This document shows positions 9,195 to 18,172 of a DNA stretch of 64,000 nucleotides, one piece after another; the stretch's first letter is position 1, and every line of letters starts with the position of its first letter. Position numbers and translations under genes: made by a program. This DNA comes from CAVYXK01 sp963708245 (lineage in GTDB: Bacteria > Pseudomonadota > Alphaproteobacteria > Acetobacterales > Acetobacteraceae), in contig OY970201.1 in the NCBI GenBank assembly GCA_963708245.1, forward strand, positions 7,068,001-7,132,000. Direction: 5' to 3'. Under the pieces are notes generated by a model. The model ran no database searches. It was not told the origin of the DNA and saw nothing but the letters and a program-made list of their open reading frames with translations.

Positions 9195-9363
9195 CGCACG
9201 CCCGCTCCAAAGAAGCGCGGTCGGTGAGGGTGATGACTTGTGTGCTGCTGTCGCTCCCTGTAGAAGCACCTGTACCGTTGTCTTCGAGTTGCGCCCGTCC
9301 GCGAGTTACCGCCCGCGGCGGGCGTCTTCGTGCCAGCGGAGGCCCTGCGCCGTTGCGGTGCAC
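9073..9363 (-). CDS. Small hypothetical protein overlapping the next gene
   Basis: A 96-codon frame beginning three bases after the HTH gene stops. The middle part (QVITLTDRASLERACDVAGR, LPLLRAAAADILTAH) is helix-rich and protein-like; the ends are arginine-rich. It overlaps the following gene by about 120 bases in another frame. Either two genes overlap here or a single gene has a frameshift near 9120-9140. Confidence 0.35.
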   Translation of the reverse strand: MHRNGAGPPLARRRPPRAVTRGRAQLEDNGTGASTGSDSSTQVITLTDRASLERACDVAGRLGLPHLPLLRAAAADILTAHRHRGYGSSLARATSR

Positions 9364-9366
9364 GAG

Positions 9367-9624
9367 TCACGCTGCCTGCCGCGCGCGGCGCATAGGCGAA
9401 TGTGCCTGCAGCGCGTCTTCGTGCGCCCACCTGTCCAGTTCCCCGCGGTCATACAACGGCAGCGTCCCCAAGTACCCGCAGCCGGGGCCGCGGCCGATTG
9501 CGCGCCAGTTCCGGAGGGTTTTCTCTTTCAGCGGCAGGCCGTGCACCTTGTCGAGGTACTTCGCGGCGAGCTCGGTCCGCGATCGCGGAGGCCAATCGTC
9601 GGGCGGCGCGGTGTCGTTGGGCAT
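9367..9624 (-). CDS. Small helix-turn-helix protein, excisionase/AlpA-like
   Basis: An 85-residue protein with SRTELAAKYLDKVHGLPLKE followed by KTLRNWRAIGRGPG, the layout of a winged or MerR-like HTH used by excisionases and AlpA-type regulators of integrative elements, and a tyrosine/aspartate-rich wing (LPLYDRGELDRWA). The position between integrase and replication gene fits a role in excision or in switching on the downstream operon. That role is inferred from context. Confidence 0.6.
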   Translation of the reverse strand: MPNDTAPPDDWPPRSRTELAAKYLDKVHGLPLKEKTLRNWRAIGRGPGCGYLGTLPLYDRGELDRWAHEDALQAHSPMRRARQAA

Positions 9625-9713
9625 CCCCCAAAGTCCCTTTGCTACGTGGCAGCAAAGGATCTAGTCCCGCATCGTCCCCTTTGACGAAATGGGCAAATGG
9701 GCGCGCCGTAATT

Positions 9714-10289
9714 TCATGCTCGGTAGTTGGCGCCTACGTTTTTTCGGGGCCTGCCCTTTTTGTTGCCTTTTTCAAGGTGAAGGGACCGAACGACAGTCGT
9801 CGAATACCGATTGCTCTTTGCCCACAATTCGGCAACTCGCCTGGTCGTCATTCCGCCGTCGTAGGCCTCGTTGTAGCGCCGCCTTATCTCCGACTCCGCT
9901 GGGGGCCTGGCCGCTTTAGGTTCCGACTGCGGTTCCGCTGATTCACCTCGTTTCGGTTCCGCCAACTCACCTCGCTTCGGCTCGTCGTTCCGCTCGACGC
10001 GCACCACATACAACCGACGCCACGCTGACGTGTTGGGCAGCCGGATGCGGAGGGATCCATCCAGCAGGTACAGGTGCAGAAAACTGTTCGTCTCGAAGAT
10101 GTCGCGGGGCAACACGATCCGCTCCCCGATCGGCAAGAAGGAACAGTCGCGCCCCGTCAGACGAAGATCATCCCGTACTCTGATGGCCCGCAGCAACTCC
10201 GCACCGAGGAACGAAAAATGGACTTCGGCGTTGTCGCTTACCCAAGGGCGAGCCATCGCGTCCGGTATCAACATCTCCGCCGCTTCCAC
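9714..10289 (-). CDS. Hypothetical protein with low-complexity linker and HTH-like C-terminus
   Basis: A 191-residue protein. Residues 1-100 form a globular part (WVSDNAEVHFSFLGAELLRA, LPRDIFETNSFLHLYLLDG). Then comes an imperfect repeat (EPKRGELAEPKRGESAEP) and a basic C-terminus (IRRRYNEAYDGGMTTRRVAE, KKGRPRK) that looks like a helix-turn-helix. No family is recognised. It begins 52 bases downstream of the integrase gene on the same strand and is likely part of the mobile element. Confidence 0.55.
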   Translation of the reverse strand: MEAAEMLIPDAMARPWVSDNAEVHFSFLGAELLRAIRVRDDLRLTGRDCSFLPIGERIVLPRDIFETNSFLHLYLLDGSLRIRLPNTSAWRRLYVVRVERNDEPKRGELAEPKRGESAEPQSEPKAARPPAESEIRRRYNEAYDGGMTTRRVAELWAKSNRYSTTVVRSLHLEKGNKKGRPRKNVGANYRA

Positions 10290-10341
10290 AAGCGTCCACC
10301 CAGCCCCAGCCTCAGGGCGAGCAGGCTGGCCGATGGTTCCT

Positions 10342-11613
10342 TCATGAGCCGCCGCCTACAACGCTGGATCGGCCAGGCATCAGATGCTCGATTGCCCGAT
10401 CCTGCAATCTTGACCGACTGGCCTCAGCGAGATGCAAATATTTCTGTGTCACCGCGAGATTGCGGTGACGCAGCATTTTGCCGACTTCGGCCGTGGACAC
10501 GCCTGCAACGATGCCGGCCGTGCCGATGCTGTGCCGAAGTGAATGAAGGACGAGCCCGGCGGGCAGCTCCGCCTTCGCCCGTATTCGATTCCAGTCGAGG
10601 TTGACGGCAATCAGTTTGCCGCGTTGGGGCACAAAAACAGCATTACCGTCAGCAGCAGCTTCCGGCCGCACGGCCGCCAAAGCAGCCGCTGCAATCGGTG
10701 GCAGGGACACAGTCTCCGTTCTGCCCCCGTTGCGCGCCAGCTTTGACCCCTTCGGGTTGCGCAGTACGACCCGTCGAGCGCCTAGATCAATGTCTCCCCA
10801 CTGAAGCGTGCGGGCCTCGTTGCGTCGCATCCCCGTTGCTGCGACCAGCACCACGAAGGCACGAACAAGCGGGCGAAGTTCTCCTTCAGCGACCATGCCG
10901 TCCATTGTCGCGAAGAGCCGGGCGTATTGTTCCGGTCGATCCAGGATCGTCGTTCGCTCACCGCCGCCGTCGAGACGCAGGGAGCCAATGATCGGGTTGC
11001 GGTCGAGCTGACCTTCACCAACTGCCCAGGTCAGCATCGAAGACAGTACGCGCACGGCCCGCCGCGCGGCTCCGGGGCCGCCCAGCTTGCGCTTACGGGT
11101 GTTCGTGCGCCGGTCTGTTTCCACTAAACGGTGCAAACGCCGCACCATGGGGATGTCAATCGACGACAGCTTTTCGCCGCCGATATGTGACAGGACATGC
11201 AGCCTCGCCGTGGCGCCGTTCTCGGTCTGACTGCGCTCCGTATGCTTGGCGAACTCGGGACTGGCAGCATAGGCAGCCCACGCTTCGCGCACCGTCCAAT
11301 CCTGGCGTAGCTTGTCGCGATCCTCAGCCGGATCGCCGCCGGCATCCACCCTTGCCAATGTCCGCTTCGCAGCAATGCGGGCAGCGTCCAGCGACATGGT
11401 CTTCGGGTCGCCGACCTTGACGCGCCGCTCGCGTCCCCCAGGCGCTGTGTATCGAACGAAATAAAGTGACGCCCACTTTGCCGCTCCATTCCTCCGCGGC
11501 TTCACCCTGAGGGCGAGTCGGGGCACCTCCGTATCGAAATATGAGGTGTCCCGAGCTGGGGGCACCTCTTCGGTGTGACGCCGCACTAGGGCGGCGGTCA
11601 GCTTGGTCTGCAT
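10342..11613 (-). CDS. Tyrosine-type site-specific integrase
   Basis: A 423-residue phage-type integrase with an N-terminal arm-binding domain, a core-binding SAM-like domain (about 105-200) and a complete catalytic domain: R263 (TGMRRNEA), H357 and R360 (HSLRHS), H383 (LRHRN) and the nucleophile Y392 (TQKYLHL). It starts about 340 bases from a tRNA 3'-end fragment, the usual target of this family. The gene is intact, although the element around it is truncated. Confidence 0.93.
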   Translation of the reverse strand: MQTKLTAALVRRHTEEVPPARDTSYFDTEVPRLALRVKPRRNGAAKWASLYFVRYTAPGGRERRVKVGDPKTMSLDAARIAAKRTLARVDAGGDPAEDRDKLRQDWTVREAWAAYAASPEFAKHTERSQTENGATARLHVLSHIGGEKLSSIDIPMVRRLHRLVETDRRTNTRKRKLGGPGAARRAVRVLSSMLTWAVGEGQLDRNPIIGSLRLDGGGERTTILDRPEQYARLFATMDGMVAEGELRPLVRAFVVLVAATGMRRNEARTLQWGDIDLGARRVVLRNPKGSKLARNGGRTETVSLPPIAAAALAAVRPEAAADGNAVFVPQRGKLIAVNLDWNRIRAKAELPAGLVLHSLRHSIGTAGIVAGVSTAEVGKMLRHRNLAVTQKYLHLAEASRSRLQDRAIEHLMPGRSSVVGGGS

Positions 11614-12255
11614 GGGGCTTCTCGGGACAGGTTCACTGCGCCAAGCCCATTCGCCTGTCCCCGCCGATCCGGCCTGCCGTTAGGGTTCCCGCAGCACGCG
11701 GAAGCGAATTGGTGACTTCGTGTTACCATCTTGACGCTGCTGCCGTGTCCAAAGTTGGTTTCCTGGTTGGTGTCTGCGGGGACATGCAGGGGACAGGATG
11801 ACCCCGCCTGTCCTGTCCTATCCTATCCCGCAACTCTTGTTACCATCCCTGGGGACCCCGCGCAACAGGAGAAGCCCATATATGCGGGGACAACTCGACA
11901 ACGTGCGGGACAGGAAACGACCGGCCTGGACGCCTAGAATTGAACTTTCACGTTGGTAACACGGGTTCGAATCCCGTACGGGACGCCAGCTTCGCTAGTC
12001 GTCTAGTTTGCTCGATATTTCAATCACTTATTACGAGGCGATGAGGCGATGGAGGCGATTGCGGACTGATACTCGCTCTGATACCCTTACGGGTCGGGCG
12101 CCGGGCGGCCCACGGGCGAACCAATCACACTTTAGTGGCGCCGCATGTAGCCTGCGCAACCGCGAATCGGTATTGTGGAAGCGGCGCCTTATCAACTTTG
12201 TGGAAGCGCCAGCCAGGTTCGGACCCTGACCGGCGCTTTGCCGAAGGAGTCGAGT
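11614..12255. other. Integrase upstream region and right border, no gene
   Basis: Holds the integrase promoter region and the attachment-site fragment. A short run of three GAGGCGAT copies lies at about 12033-12060. No protein-coding frame is convincing. Confidence 0.4.
11950..11988 (+). repeat. tRNA 3'-end fragment, candidate right attachment site
   Basis: ACGGG TTCGAAT CCCGT (11961-11977) forms a perfect T-arm with a seven-base loop and is followed by a seven-base acceptor strand, a discriminator base and CCA (11986-11988). The sequence upstream does not supply a D-arm, anticodon arm or 5' acceptor strand, so this is a fragment and not a gene. Its orientation fits the distal border left when an element inserts into a tRNA 3' end lying to the left. 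Confidence 0.6.
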
Positions 12256-12501
12256 ATGGCCATGCAGTCAGATCTCCCGCCGCCCTCCGAGGATGAACCT
12301 TCTGGGGTTCCGCTACCCGACGCGGTGACGCCGGTCGAGGGACCGCCCGAGAAACCGAAGCCACGAAGCCTCGCGGAGCAGATCGCGAAGCTGTGGGAAA
12401 GCCCGGTTGTCACCTCAGCGACGAAGGCGGCGGACGCCTACGTGGCCAAGTCGCTCGCCAAGGTGAATGAATTCCTGGCGCGGCTGAACGCCAAAAAGTA
12501 A
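12256..12501 (+). CDS. Small hypothetical protein, proline-rich N-terminus
   Basis: An 81-residue protein with a strong ribosome site (AAGGAG at 12244-12249, seven bases before ATG). The first 40 residues are rich in proline and acidic residues. The rest is amphipathic helix (SLAEQIAKLWESPVVTSATK, VAKSLAKVNEFLARLNAKK). No signal peptide or known family. It stands alone to the right of the integrative-element border. Confidence 0.55.
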   Translation: MAMQSDLPPPSEDEPSGVPLPDAVTPVEGPPEKPKPRSLAEQIAKLWESPVVTSATKAADAYVAKSLAKVNEFLARLNAKK

Positions 12502-13399
12502 CCCTAGCCGCTCGCTGTGGTTGGTGCGCCTCGGCAGTTGTCCTGCTCAATCCTGCGGGCAAACGAAGGGCTGCAACGGGTTGGTCAGCGCAATCGCGAG
12601 TAGTCATCGAACGGTCACGTTTTCCACCAAAACTGTGGACAAGGCTGGGGATAGTTGCCATCTGTTCTTCGTGAACACGAAGTCTCCCGGGGCATTCGAC
12701 GATATTGCCTACAAAGTGGGCAAACCCTAACGCATTAGAGATATTGCAAAATGGCCTCACAAAAGGACAGCGATATTGCCTTACCAACATGAACTGCCAT
12801 CACTATGTTATTGATCAGAAAAAACTTCTGGAGAGTGGACAAAACCTCAACCGGTTCAACCACTGATTGATTTATCCCGCCCAGGCGACTCGATCGGGTG
12901 TGGCAGGCCCACCTCTCCCCGCCCGGCGCCGTCGCGGTGCCCCGTGCTGACCGACAAGCCCAACATCGTCATCGCCAAGCCGCCTCGCCGGATCAGGCGC
13001 GAGCCGCAACCTGTCCCCGCGCGCATCGTGGGGACGGCCGGAATGCCTTGTCGCCGCTGTCGGAAGACGAGCAAGAGGCCGGGCGCGCAGCAGCGGATGC
13101 AAATAAAGACACCAGCGGACTGGCGTTCGCCTATTGGTGATTCGATCGTGCTCAGCGGCGCCCCCTCACGATCGCGTGACACCCGCTCGCTGCCGGGACT
13201 CGTGCCCACATTTGCCCCCCGGGTTTCGCGGCCGCTTTTGCACAGCACGTCCCGAACTCCACCAGCGCGAGCTGAACATCGTCAAGTATGATGAACTCCT
13301 GTCGTTATCTTCGTTGACCAACCGGCAGACTGAATTGCCGCTGGATTCTTCACTGCCCGCTAACTGATGCACGTCGGTGTCGGACCAAACGCGTCCGCC
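12502..13399. other. About 900 bases without a convincing gene
   Basis: Frames here have poor codon structure and no recognisable product. The stretch contains an AT-richer part (12620-12860) with three GATATTGC copies and a TTGTCCACA-like site, listed separately. Confidence 0.45.
12701..12779 (+). repeat. Three GATATTGC direct repeats
   Basis: The 8-mer GATATTGC starts at 12701, 12740 and 12772, in the AT-richest part of a gene-free region. A DnaA-box-like TTGTCCACA lies on the minus strand at about 12632-12640. The arrangement recalls iterons or partition sites but is too short to be sure. Confidence 0.35.
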
Positions 13400-13876
13400 T
13401 CACATCGCGCTTTGTCTCACGCCGTCCAGGTCAGCCCTGCAAATCGAACTGAATGCCAGAAGCGGATCGGGATCGAGCCTCTTGGACAATGCCTCTTTCG
13501 CGAGGCGCCGGAGCTCGATACTCGGTTTCAGCGCAATCTCGAGAATGGCTCTGAGTACCGCCTCGGCTCCACTGATGACATCAGGCGGAGCGAAGAGCCT
13601 CATTCGATTGAGAAGCCCGATCAAGCGCTGCTCATCGCCGCCAAGCGAGATCTCGTCGTGTAAAAAAGCGTTCAGCAGCATATTCGACGCACTCATCAAG
13701 AAATCAGCATAGACAGTCTCTCGCTTCGCAACCTCCTTTTCGACGCGCTGAAGGCGATTCTGGTAGAACTGGTTGTGCCTGGCCGCGAGCAGCGATGTGC
13801 CAGCTCCGATGAGCGCCCCTAATAGCGCTGAAACCGGGCCTAGGAGAGCTGGATTGACTTGCAAAGTCGCCTCCAA
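13400..13876 (-). CDS. Hypothetical membrane-anchored protein
   Basis: A 158-residue protein with one N-terminal membrane segment (LLGPVSALLGALIGAGTSLL) followed by a helical cytoplasmic-type domain (HNQFYQNRLQRVEKEVAKRE, then two long leucine-rich helices). The pattern is seen in many small hypothetical inner-membrane proteins of Proteobacteria. No function can be assigned. It stands alone. Confidence 0.6.
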   Translation of the reverse strand: MEATLQVNPALLGPVSALLGALIGAGTSLLAARHNQFYQNRLQRVEKEVAKRETVYADFLMSASNMLLNAFLHDEISLGGDEQRLIGLLNRMRLFAPPDVISGAEAVLRAILEIALKPSIELRRLAKEALSKRLDPDPLLAFSSICRADLDGVRQSAM

Positions 13877-14159
13877 GGAATGTCGCTGTGTAGAATCCGC
13901 GGTGTTCTGCTGAAGCCTTTCATCATCTCGCCGAGGCGCTTTGCGTCAGTGGTCTGACGGTGGCGGTGTGCGCGAGATCGATGCTTTGGCTCGCGATGCG
14001 GCGCGGATTGTTCTGTTTCAGCGGCTAACATGGGTCTGAGCAACGCCATCTCTCTTGAATGATGGCGCGATGTGGCAGACCCACACCGCACCGCTATCAT
14101 CATCGCCTCTTCTCTGGGCATTCAACGGAAGAGGTGTAGTAGCGCCGATAATAAGAGTC

Positions 14160-14690
14160 CTAACAAGAGTAAGATGGCGTCGTGTAATAGTAATTGTTCG
14201 TCGTCTTGTCGCTCGACGAGGCCGCCGCGGCTCCGGTGGCGGCGCCAGCCGCATACCCGCCCCAGTAATAGGCGCCGCGGCCATAGCCACCGTAGTACCC
14301 GTCGCCGTAGTATCCGCCATCAGAGTACCCGCCGCCGCCGCGGTCGACGTTGACATTAGCGCTGCGGTCGACATTGACATTACCGGAGTTCAAGGCGCCA
14401 GAGACATTCGCGGAGTTCAAGGGGCCGCCAGAGATATTCCCGGAGGCAACATTTCCCAGGGGACCGCCAGGCCCGCCGCTCTGAGGGGGTATCTGCGGAC
14501 CACCGCCCGCCATCGGGAGACCCGGTAAGCCACCGCCCGTCGGCGGAGCCGGTAAGCCACCACCCATCGGCGGGGCCGGTAGCCCACCACCCGTCGGCGG
14601 TGGGGGAGGCGGTGGGCCAAAGGCAAATGCGTCCGATGCTGCGGCCGTTAACGCGAGAAGACCGACAAAGGTCAGTTTCAGATGTTTCAT
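14160..14690 (-). CDS. Secreted Pro/Gly- and Gly/Tyr-rich low-complexity protein
   Basis: From the ATG at 14690 (GGAG eight bases before it) the product has 176 residues. A signal peptide (MKHLKLTFVGLLALTAAASD) is followed by a run of seven prolines and about three tandem copies of a PPxGGGLPA unit (14520-14615). A middle part contains repeated NVxVDRS/ANVNVDR units, then a Gly/Tyr-rich section (YGDGYYGGYGRGAYY) ends in TTPSYSC. It is probably exported and possibly surface-exposed. The function is unknown and low complexity limits comparison. Confidence 0.65.
   Translation of the reverse strand: MKHLKLTFVGLLALTAAASDAFAFGPPPPPPPTGGGLPAPPMGGGLPAPPTGGGLPGLPMAGGGPQIPPQSGGPGGPLGNVASGNISGGPLNSANVSGALNSGNVNVDRSANVNVDRGGGGYSDGGYYGDGYYGGYGRGAYYWGGYAAGAATGAAAASSSDKTTNNYYYTTPSYSC
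14520..14615 (-). repeat. Tandem 30-bp repeats inside the Pro/Gly-rich gene
   Basis: About three copies of a roughly 30-bp unit encode the PPxGGGLPA repeats. Copies differ at single bases, as in coding tandem repeats that change in number. Confidence 0.6.
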
Positions 14691-14760
14691 AACTTGCTCC
14701 TTTCTCTCCCGGCGCAAGGGGTTGAGCCGACGTGTTGGAAGGTGAACTGGGAGCCCCGCG

Positions 14761-14800
14761 TCAGGTCTGGGGCTGAGCTCTGGCGATCTGCGCAAGATCC
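14761..14800 (-). repeat. 40-bp direct repeat, left copy (RND 3' tail)
   Basis: Identical over 40 bp to 18173-18212. On the minus strand it encodes DLAQIARAQPQT and a stop, the end of the RND pump gene. It lies just beyond the 3' end of the DUF3141 gene, so the DUF3141 locus is framed by the two copies. Confidence 0.75.
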
Positions 14801-14835
14801 GCCCACAAAGGGCTCGGTTCTGGGGACCGGCGCGG

Positions 14836-16461
14836 TCAGCCGCCGGGGCGGTTGCCCGCGAATTGAATCGCCGCCACCGGCAAACGTGGATTGCTCCGGT
14901 CAGCGGTTTTTGCTGCTGACAGGGCCGGTGGGCCGGCATCGAATATTGCCGCCATGCGCGCGAGGCGCCGTCTGACCTCATCCGGCATTTCGCCTGATGC
15001 TTCGACGGCTGCCTGAATGATTCTCAAGGCCCCCCGCCGCCCTGCTGCATCGGTCGGCAAGAGCCGGGGCAGCGTTGCCAGAGCATGCTCTTGGTCGTGC
15101 CGGAGCAGAGCGCTCTGTTCGCGCACGATCTGCTTGAAACGGTCCAAGCTCAGGCTCTGGGCCTCTGGTAGTTGCTCACGTAACTGGCGCAAGGTTGCGA
15201 AGGCGCGCTCATCAACCCCGGGGCGCGGTTGGCCCAGGCCAATATAGACCAACGCCCGCACTGCGGCTTCGACCAGGCCGCCTTCCTGCGCGTCCGCAGC
15301 CAGCTCCGAGGAAGCCCGGGCCTGCAATGCCTCGCGCAGCACATCGCGACCCACCCTCCATTTTGATTTCGTTGAGTCCGCCTGAAATCCGGCGACCGCC
15401 TGCAAGAGCGGAGAGCCGTAGAGAGTTAGAAACCAAGCCTCGAGCGTGCGATCACGGAGTTCAGTCCAGCGGTCGAACGCCTTCACGACCTGATTCGAGA
15501 TTTCTTCCTGTTTGGCAAAGAGGGGGTTATCGCGCGCGACCGGTTTGCGCTCACCCCGGACACTCTCTGCTAAGGCAGCAATCGGCTGCATGAATGGATT
15601 TTTGTCAGAGAACAGTCTGAACCGAAGTCGATGCGGGTGCAGCTCGCGCGTCACTGCCGCGGTGACTTCATTTGTCATCATGCGGACGATGGGGCTGAGG
15701 AATGTGCGATACATGCCCTGATTGATTTCCGAAAGACGCGCCACAGTGGCAAAACGGCAATCATCTTCTCCGTCGTTGCCACCGAGCGCCCGGATATCGT
15801 CAAGACTACGCTTTTCGAAGCGAACGACATAATCGCCATCCACCAGCTCGGCTTGCGCGGTCTTCGAGTCTTTGGGGACGAAGACCGCCTCATAGAGGCC
15901 AGGAGGGAGCGCGTCGATCAGGTCCATCGTCTGAGCAAACTTCTCGTGTTCCTTCTCGGCGACCCTCGCGGAAACGAAGATACCAAGATGCCCGATGGTC
16001 TGATGCAGCGCATAGACAATGGTCTGACCGCCTGCGATCAGTGCCTCATCCATATCATAGATGTCGGTGATCCAGCCGAGCGCCTGCGGCGGTGGTGTTA
16101 TGTCGTCGCCCCAGGAACAGAAGACCACGATGGGTGATTTGATGTTGCGAAGATCGATCCGGATACCGTCCGAGGTGAAGATCTCGCCGGCGGAGAGCTT
16201 ATTGCCAACGAACAGTTCATCGGTGATGAACTGCATCTCGGCCGCATTTAGCAGGACGGGGCTGCCCCACCACTTCTCGAACTCGAGGAACCGGGATGTC
16301 TCGGTATCAATGTTTGAATAGAGGTTATAGTCTTTTTTCCAGAAAGCATTTGACGGGTGCATATTTTCGAAGTTGGCGACCAGATTGGCGCCGTCGAAAA
16401 TGCCGTTGCCGAGATCTCCAGCCAGGGAGGTCAGCCACGTACCGCCCAGAAGTCCGCCGAG
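14836..16461 (-). pseudogene. DUF3141 protein, C-terminal two-thirds
   Basis: About 540 codons from GGLLGGTWLTSLAGDLGNG to the stop match the larger part of a DUF3141 protein, a family annotated as related to poly-3-hydroxyalkanoate synthesis enzymes. Recognisable parts include VVFCSWGDDITPPPQALGWI and QTIGHLGIFVS of the alpha/beta-hydrolase-like core. Upstream of 16461 the frame continues, with no stop, into an IS256 transposase fragment, giving a chimeric frame of 871 codons. The natural N-terminus lies at 17485-18144. Confidence 0.8.
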
Positions 16462-17410
16462 AATGCATTGAGGAGCAGGCGCCTCGGCGAGTGTCTGCCA
16501 TCCGTCCACCTTGCGCATGGTGATTTGGCCGGAGGCCAACAGCGCCCAGAACAGCATGGCCGCGGTTTCCGCTGATGGAAGGACGGTCTGCGTCTTGATG
16601 CGGCGCTTGAACTCCTCGTGCAGCCGCTCGATCGCATTGGTGGTACGCGCCGATCGCCACTGGCTTTCGGGCAACCGGGTGAAGGTGAACAGCCGGTCTC
16701 CGGCTTCCTCCAGGCTGTCCGCCGCGGCGCGGCATTTCAGTCGCCACTTGCGGATGAACGACTTGCGGCGCGCTTCGATCTCCTTCGCTGTCTTGGCGTA
16801 GATCATGCCGTTGTAGTCGCTCGAGATCTCTTCATGCAGCCGCTCAGGAGCGTGCGCCAGAAGGTTGCGATGCTTGTGCACCGTGCAGCGCTGCACCAAA
16901 GCCTCCGGCCACACTAGACCGAGTGCCTTCTCCAGCCCCGACGCGCCATCAATGATGACGAAGCCGGGGGTCTTCAGACCGCGTGAGATCAGATCATCGA
17001 GCAGGCTGCGCCAGGCCGCCTCGCTCTCGCCACCCATGTTGCGCACCGCCAGCAGCACCTTCTGGCCATCACGGCGAATACCCAGCACCACCAGCAGCGA
17101 GATCGACGTCGCCTTGCGGTCGAGCCGCACCCGTACCACCGTGCCATCGAGGATCAGCCGCACGGCGTCCTGTTCCGCCAGCGAGCGGCGGCACCACGCC
17201 TCCCAGGCGGCCTGCACTTTCCGCCAGACCCGGCTCACAGTATCTTTCGAAACTGCACCTTTGAACAGCGCTGCTAACGCTCGCCGCACCCGGCGCGTGT
17301 TGCTGCCGGACAAGTAGGCGCCGGCAATCAGCGCCTCGACCTGCCGTGTCATTCGCGCATAGCGTGGCAACACCTTGCTGTGCCATTCCTGGCTCGTGCC
17401 ATCGCACTGG
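16462..17410 (-). pseudogene. IS256-family transposase fragment, truncated at both ends
   Basis: The middle of an IS256-type transposase with its acidic residues in LILDGTVVRVRL, FVIIDGASGLEKAL and NAIERLHEEFKRR, and the conserved WQTLAEAP near the end. The first ~90 residues and the usual last residues are absent, and no terminal inverted repeats adjoin it. It sits inside the DUF3141 gene and is fused in frame to that gene's 3' part. Confidence 0.8.
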
Positions 17411-17411
17411 C

Positions 17412-17478
17412 GCTTGTCGGCAGTCCGCTTTCCTATTGGGCCGGAATCCACGGCAAAAGCCCGATGCGCTATCTCAGC
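17412..17478 (+). pseudogene. Inverted internal piece of the DUF3141 gene
   Basis: On the plus strand this short segment encodes GSPLSYWAGIHGKSPMRYL, which is the DUF3141 motif missing between the N-terminal part (ending CQAGWQIMM) and the C-terminal part (starting GGLLGG). The rest of the gene is on the minus strand, so this piece has been inverted during the rearrangement. Confidence 0.7.
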
Positions 17479-17484
17479 CGGAGA

Positions 17485-18144
17485 CTACACCACCTTGAAT
17501 TTCAACCACTTCTGCGACGGCACCCTCATCATCATAATCTGCCAACCCGCCTGGCAGTTGCCGATCAGGCAAGGCTTGCCGTCGGCATCGGGATGCAACT
17601 TCATGACCTTTTCGACAAACCTGGCCTGGGCTCGGCAAACGTCCTCGATGGTTTGACCTGGAACTGGGTCGGGGAGGAAGCCGACGAAATAGCAGGGATG
17701 ACCGGCTTCGAGGGCGACACCGATCTCGCTGGGCGACTTCATGCCGCCAATGCCGGGGCCGTGGCCGGCGCGCGGGTCGAAGACGACAAAGGGGCGTTTC
17801 CGCGGGTCAATTTTGGCACCCGCAGGAGGAATAATCCGTACCAGACCGTAGTTGACGGGCCGATCGAACGTGCGGCCGTCGAGCAGAAGCTCGAATGCGA
17901 AGCTGAGCGCATTGGGAGCCTTGCGGTTCATGTACTCGAAGTTCTGGTTGCCGCGTTGGCGCAGCGCGTCGAGGAACAGGACCGACCGCTGCCAAGCATC
18001 AGTCCAGTAATCGATCGCGTCCTGGTACGTGGCGAGGCCTGGCCAATCAGCCGATAACGCCTGCCATTGCCGAGACGAACCGGAGGAGGCCGGCCTACGG
18101 TCGCCAGCGGATCCAAGCGATGTGGTTGTAACGGATGTATCCAT
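17485..18144 (-). pseudogene. DUF3141 protein, N-terminal part
   Basis: The natural start is the ATG at 18144 with AAGGA nine bases upstream. About 210 codons follow the family: SADWPGLATYQDAIDYWTDA, RPFVVFDPRAGHGPGIGGMK and CLIGNCQAGWQIMM, where the serine-like nucleophile elbow is replaced by the family's GNCQAG. After QIMM the frame degenerates and stops at 17485. It follows the RND pump gene by about 30 bases on the same strand. Confidence 0.8.
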
Positions 18145-18172
18145 TTTGCTTATCCTTTCAGGCTTGGGGGAC

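Larger units (their letters stand above)
7450..11988 (-). mobile_element. Decayed integrative element next to a tRNA 3' fragment
   Basis: A tyrosine integrase, a small HTH protein, several short hypotheticals and a primase-like gene all lie on the minus strand and end on the right at a tRNA 3'-end-like sequence (11950-11988). The left side is cut inside the primase-like gene, where it is fused to a truncated chromosomal-type cupredoxin gene. A deletion therefore seems to have removed the left part, including any intact tRNA and left attachment site. Confidence 0.6.

Noticed and set aside
11940..11990. Complete tRNA gene
   Set aside because: Only the T-arm and 3' acceptor side fold; the upstream bases give no D-arm, anticodon arm or matching 5' acceptor strand.
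12856..13248. Minus-strand open frame of 130 codons
   Set aside because: Gly/Arg-rich without ribosome site or domain; overlaps other equally weak frames.
13840..14121. Minus-strand frame of 93 codons upstream of the membrane-anchored hypothetical gene
   Set aside because: His/Arg-rich, overlaps the start of the better frame at 13400-13876 and has no ribosome site.
14520..14615. CRISPR-like short repeats
   Set aside because: Units are contiguous, coding (PPxGGGLPA) and without spacers; no cas genes are present anywhere in the window.
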